This document shows positions 59,870 to 64,000 of a stretch of DNA of 64,000 nucleotides, one piece after another. Source of the stretch: Agelaius tricolor. Taxonomy: Eukaryota > Chordata > Aves > Passeriformes > Icteridae. Position 1 is the first letter of the stretch; each line of letters starts with the position of its first letter. The notes beneath the pieces were generated by a model. That model saw nothing but the letters and a program-made list of their open reading frames with translations. It did not search any database and was not told the origin of the DNA. The position numbers were made by a program, and so were the translations under genes. The stretch lies in assembly GCA_023055355.1 (NCBI GenBank), contig JALJCS010000002.1:79069001-79133000 (forward strand), written 5' to 3'.

Positions 59870-62800
59870 CTCTTTATTCTAAAGTAGGAACTAATTACAA
59901 AGACAGACTATGTGGATTTTGCACTTTATCTTGGGCTTGGGTCTCTGCTACTCCCTGTCTGGTCTAGTAGTTAATATGTGAACCAAGTAAATATTGATCA
60001 GCACTGGAATTTCATGGTCACTGCAAAGGTGTAGAAGAAGCAACAAAAGTCTTACTGGTTCCAGTCTAAAAGGCCCAGGTGGTTGTGATATGACCAATTA
60101 CAGCTCCACAGACACATTTGGCCCAGCACCACTCTTGGCCCAGTGACGTTCTTGGAGAGCTCACAACCTCTGCCCTAACCACAGCTTGTAATTTCTTGGA
60201 GGAAAGATGATGCATGGGCCTGACAGGCTTGGAAAGCCTCACATATTGCCACTGTGTTTAAAGCAAGGGAGCACGGGGAGGTCACATAAAAAATAGTCAT
60301 TTACCATTTCTCTCAGCTACAGAATGAGGCACCTACAAAGCCCTGAGCCCCATAAAAGCAGAACAGAGACTGGATGAGTGTCATTATCAAAAGCTCACAA
60401 TTTTAAGGACCAGTGGTCATTCACAATGCAAGCCAAAGGCTTTGGTGGCTTCAGAGAAAGACTGTACTCATGGGGTTTTTTTCTTTAAACCATGTGAACA
60501 GAGCTTGAATATTCAACATATTCTTTTCCATTGTGTAAGGAAAGGAAATCCATAAGCATTTAGCCTTGTATGACAAATATTCTTCTATTAGAGATGAGAG
60601 GATCTTAGCAAAGAATGAGAAAGAGATTTCTGCTTGATACGATAGGTGCTCATCAGAATTGCTCTCCATATAGCAAATACAAATGAGACATACTGATTTA
60701 AAATACTTGGGATTCATTTTTCACTGAGTTCTCACATCACTTTTTTATCAAAAGGAATAAACTCCCTTTTAAATTTCACATGCTATTAGCATCTCATTTA
60801 TTGGTGTAACTGAGAAATGGTGCTGAACATGAAAAAATTCCTAGTTTTGTGTTGATTCATTTGGGATAATTTACATACTTGTACAACAGAAAGTGGTTTT
60901 ATATGTAATTAAAAGATTATAGCAACAGACTCTCAAATTTGCAAAATAGATACCAGATGTTTCCGTGACTCTGACAGGTGTGGAGGTTTGGGGTGTTTTA
61001 GGTGTTAAAGTGAGAATAATGACCTTACTGGCAACAAAATGAAGATCACACACACCTTGTAAACAATATCATCTTAATCCTTTCTACATATACAACAATT
61101 TTGAAATTGATAGAAATCCAGTATCAAGTAGCGCTGTAATTTAAAAATTTATCAGAGAGATAGAGGCCTCTAGAGAAAAGCATGGTTGCTTCTTAGTACA
61201 TGGGTTTTATTTTATACATTTATATTTCTATTTTCAAGTAGTTATATGTAACTCTCATTGTAAACAATGCAGTGTTTGTGGTCCCTCAGGAATGGCAATA
61301 GTGAAGAAGGTGCTTGGAGCCAGAGCCTACAGTTAAAGCTGTAACTACCATGTAAACATGCTATGCTTCACTACAGTAGAGAATGGCCTGGACTGGATTT
61401 CCTGGGAAAATTTAGCATAGAACTATAACCTGTGCCTTTAAACACAGGATTTTTTCCCGCTAAACACAAAGTTACACATGCTTAATGAATTATACATCTT
61501 AAAGCTGATTCAGTTGATCAGTTGCCCATGCTCAGGTAAACACTTCTCAGCCAGTTTGTGCCTCATTTATGAACTTCACTCAGCTGGAATGACTTGAACA
61601 CATCCTGAGGAGACATTTAAATTGTATTCCCTTCCCCAAAGAGCCTCCAGCCCAAAATAGCCAAGACAAACAAAAGCAAGACCCAGGATAATGAGGGAGA
61701 GGGTGAGGCAAACAGAAGGTGGGAGGAAAGCTTGGAAAAAATGTGGGTTTGGGGGTGGTAGCTTGTTTTATAAGGAAGGCTGCAGGAGGAAGAAGATGTG
61801 CAATGGGCAGCAGGTAGGAGAGGGGTCCTTGTGTCCCTGCTTGGAGGAAATGCTGCTGTGGGGAGCAAAATGTGAGGTGTGAGGGCTGGGGACAAACAGC
61901 CAGAGCTGGGCCTTGGGGGTGACTTGAAGAGGGATTTTGTGGTCAGGGTGCCCTGACCTGCCAGGGTTACAGTGCCTGCTCTCCTCCCAGCCTGGCTGCT
62001 GACCAGGCTCAGGAAGCAAATGTTTTGCCATCTTCTGGCCAGAGGTGAGGCCGGCCTTGCCTTGGGATGGAAAGGAGTAGAGGAACAAGGAAGTGGGAGA
62101 AGTGTGCTGTCTCTGCTGCCCCAGACAGGGGCAGGGATTGTCCTGTCCTGTCCTGTCCTGTCAGCTTCCCCTTCATTGAGAGAAAGGAAAAGGAGTTTTG
62201 GGAATATTTGAGGGAGACAGTGAGATGGGCTTTAAGGCATGTTCTTTAGCTGTCATTTCCAGCTCTGCTCTCAAACTGTGGAAACAACCCTGAGCTATCA
62301 AAAAATACCATGGGTTTAAAGCACAACCTTATGATTCCAAAATCTTTTACAACCCTGCTTTTAAAATTTTTTTTGTATGCACTTGTCCTCCATCAAGGCA
62401 GTCTCTTAAGTCCCAGAAAATGCTTTGGAGTATGGGGGAAATTAATGAAGAAACTAGACACTAAGTTCTGGAATAATATTTTTTATGCTGTGCACATCAT
62501 CAAGCAGAGTAGACCCTGACCTGGTCCCTGACCATGGCCCAGGAATGCTCTCAGAGTAAAAATCAATAGTATAGTCTGCTATAGAATGAATGTTTTAAAA
62601 ATAAAGGTAGGTACTAGAGAGCTTTTAAAAAGTGTAGAGAACTGAATAATGACATTTGAAAGCAATGGTTGAGAATGGGCACAACACAGAAGCCGAACAC
62701 CACACACAAACTCACACACACTTTACACCAGGAGCACCACTTATCCCTTCAGCACCCTGAGACACCCACCCTGCCTGTCCTGATATGGGTCAGCACTGCC

Positions 62801-64000
62801 ACATGCAAGGCAGAGGTGTCTGGTTTGCTCGCGAATCACCTTCAAAGTGCCCAAATTGTCTGCCTTAAAGTAATCCAAAACCATGGCTCAGAAATAAGCA
62901 AATATTTATAGAAAAAGGTACCAGTAATTTCTGCAGACTATCGGAAACGATTCAATTTTGGACAAATGTCAAATATGGGAAAGGCCCACCCTTCAAAAGA
63001 TTTCTTTGTAGAAATAACATGGAGAAATAAAAATTGGACAAAAATAACTGAAAAAAAAAGTGTTTTTTCATTTTTCTTCCTTTACCTTAGTTAGATGAAG
63101 AAGCAATATTGGCAATAAGCTCAGTAGTGAGGAGACAGAAAATATGTACAAAGCTAAGGCCCTTGTCACTGTGTGACTACTCCCAGTGGAGTTCAAGGAC
63201 AAATCTAAGGGAAAGAATTATAAGAATGGATGCAGAATTGCAATCAATTGAATAATTCTATTTTTATATTAGACTTTTGAACTGAATAAAATTTGAGACA
63301 AAATAAAGCAGATGAACACAATGTGAACGTAATTTATTCCACTCATCATCATCTTCATCCCTTGTATTTATGGCAAGTTTGCGTAGGATTCCTCTGTTTG
63401 TCTTTTTGCATTTAAAAAAAGTTCTTTCATACTACCAGGCTATTTTTTTTAAATCATCCTGACCTTTAGTACCTAGGAGGTTATTTAAAAGGAACCACAT
63501 GATGAAAGACTGTGGCTTTGGCAATATTTCTTCTATGAAGAATACAGGGTGTGGTTCAATAATGGTGAAGACAGAACTTTCTGGAGAATATTTTTCTCCT
63601 TTATTTCTTTATCTAAGAAGGAAAGTCTTCATTCTCTTTTAAATAAATAAATAATTTTTCTGGTTAGTAGGATATATATCATTCCGGATATGCAGAACTT
63701 TGTCAGCAGACAAAACAAAATTTCTGTCTATTGACCGTATTGGTGGTTTGGTATTGGGGTGAGCTACAGCTCTGCCTATGGCACTTTAGATGAGTGAAAT
63801 GACACATCCTAAAGGATAATTAATCCCACTTAATACAATGGAAATTCAGTGTCAGTAAGAGGTAGATCAGGTCTTTGCATTCTTTGAAGGGGAGAGACTG
63901 AGACATCAAAGACCAAGGTGCTTAAACACCAGCAGTTTAGCAGAAGTCTTTCTCCTGGCCGCGGTTAGGGAAGACTAACATAGGCTCACATTTTTGGGAA
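59870..64000. other. Intergenic downstream of TNFRSF11B
   Basis: AT-rich, with a GC-richer segment at about 61680-62200 that includes the TCCTG microsatellite. No exon or recognised transposon was identified. Confidence 0.7.
62140..62162 (+). repeat. (TCCTG)n microsatellite
   Basis: Four uninterrupted five-base units in a locally GC-richer segment downstream of the gene. Confidence 0.9.

Overview
The window looks like avian nuclear DNA, probably from a songbird (the order is an inference from repeat content). It is AT-rich and gene-poor. It carries CR1 retrotransposon 3' ends, which are typical of birds, and solo-LTR-type endogenous retrovirus fragments. It contains one protein-coding gene that can be read completely: TNFRSF11B, which encodes osteoprotegerin (OPG), the secreted decoy receptor for RANKL and TRAIL. 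No bacterial-type operon, CRISPR array or rRNA gene is seen.

Layout: (1) 1-43,050 is intergenic and has no recognisable exon. It holds a 32-bp minisatellite (4806-4899), a cluster of LTR fragments (about 8080-9500), five CR1 tails (13.2, 17.6-18.1, 21.7-22.1, 26.8-27.05 and 30.9-31.16 kb, the last with a second tail attached), a possible second LTR-like repeat (about 32.6-33.1 kb) and simple repeats. (2) 43,055-43,900 is the OPG promoter. It has a GC/CpG-rich block, a Runx-type motif, a 37-bp A tract followed by a G-rich tract, and a TATA box. (3) 43,903-59,098 is the OPG coding region in five exons on the + strand: 43903-43932, 53073-53442, 56918-57112, 57469-57693 and 58710-59098. The introns are 9140, 3475, 356 and 1016 bp, with phases 0, 1, 1, 1. 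All four have GT..AG ends, and the joined frame is open for 402 codons plus TAA. (4) 59,099 to about 59,860 is an AU-rich 3' UTR with three candidate poly(A) signals. (5) About 59,870-64,000 is downstream intergenic DNA.

The predicted protein has the family architecture: signal peptide, four cysteine-rich TNFR repeats, two death-domain-like regions, a basic C-terminal region and a near-terminal cysteine that mediates dimerisation in mammalian OPG. There is no transmembrane segment, consistent with a secreted decoy. Compared with human OPG (recalled, not searched), two of the five N-glycosylation sequons are absent and one residue is inserted near the end of exon 3.

The most notable new observation is a well-formed alternative 3' splice site 45 nt upstream of exon 3. 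Its use would insert 15 open in-frame codons, including two cysteines, into the cysteine-rich region. Other points of interest are two LTR copies lying head-to-tail with about 2 bp between them, a GC-rich patch inside intron 2, the A-tract/G-tract promoter element, and a 13-bp perfect hairpin in intron 1. I did not find a convincing previously undescribed system in this window.
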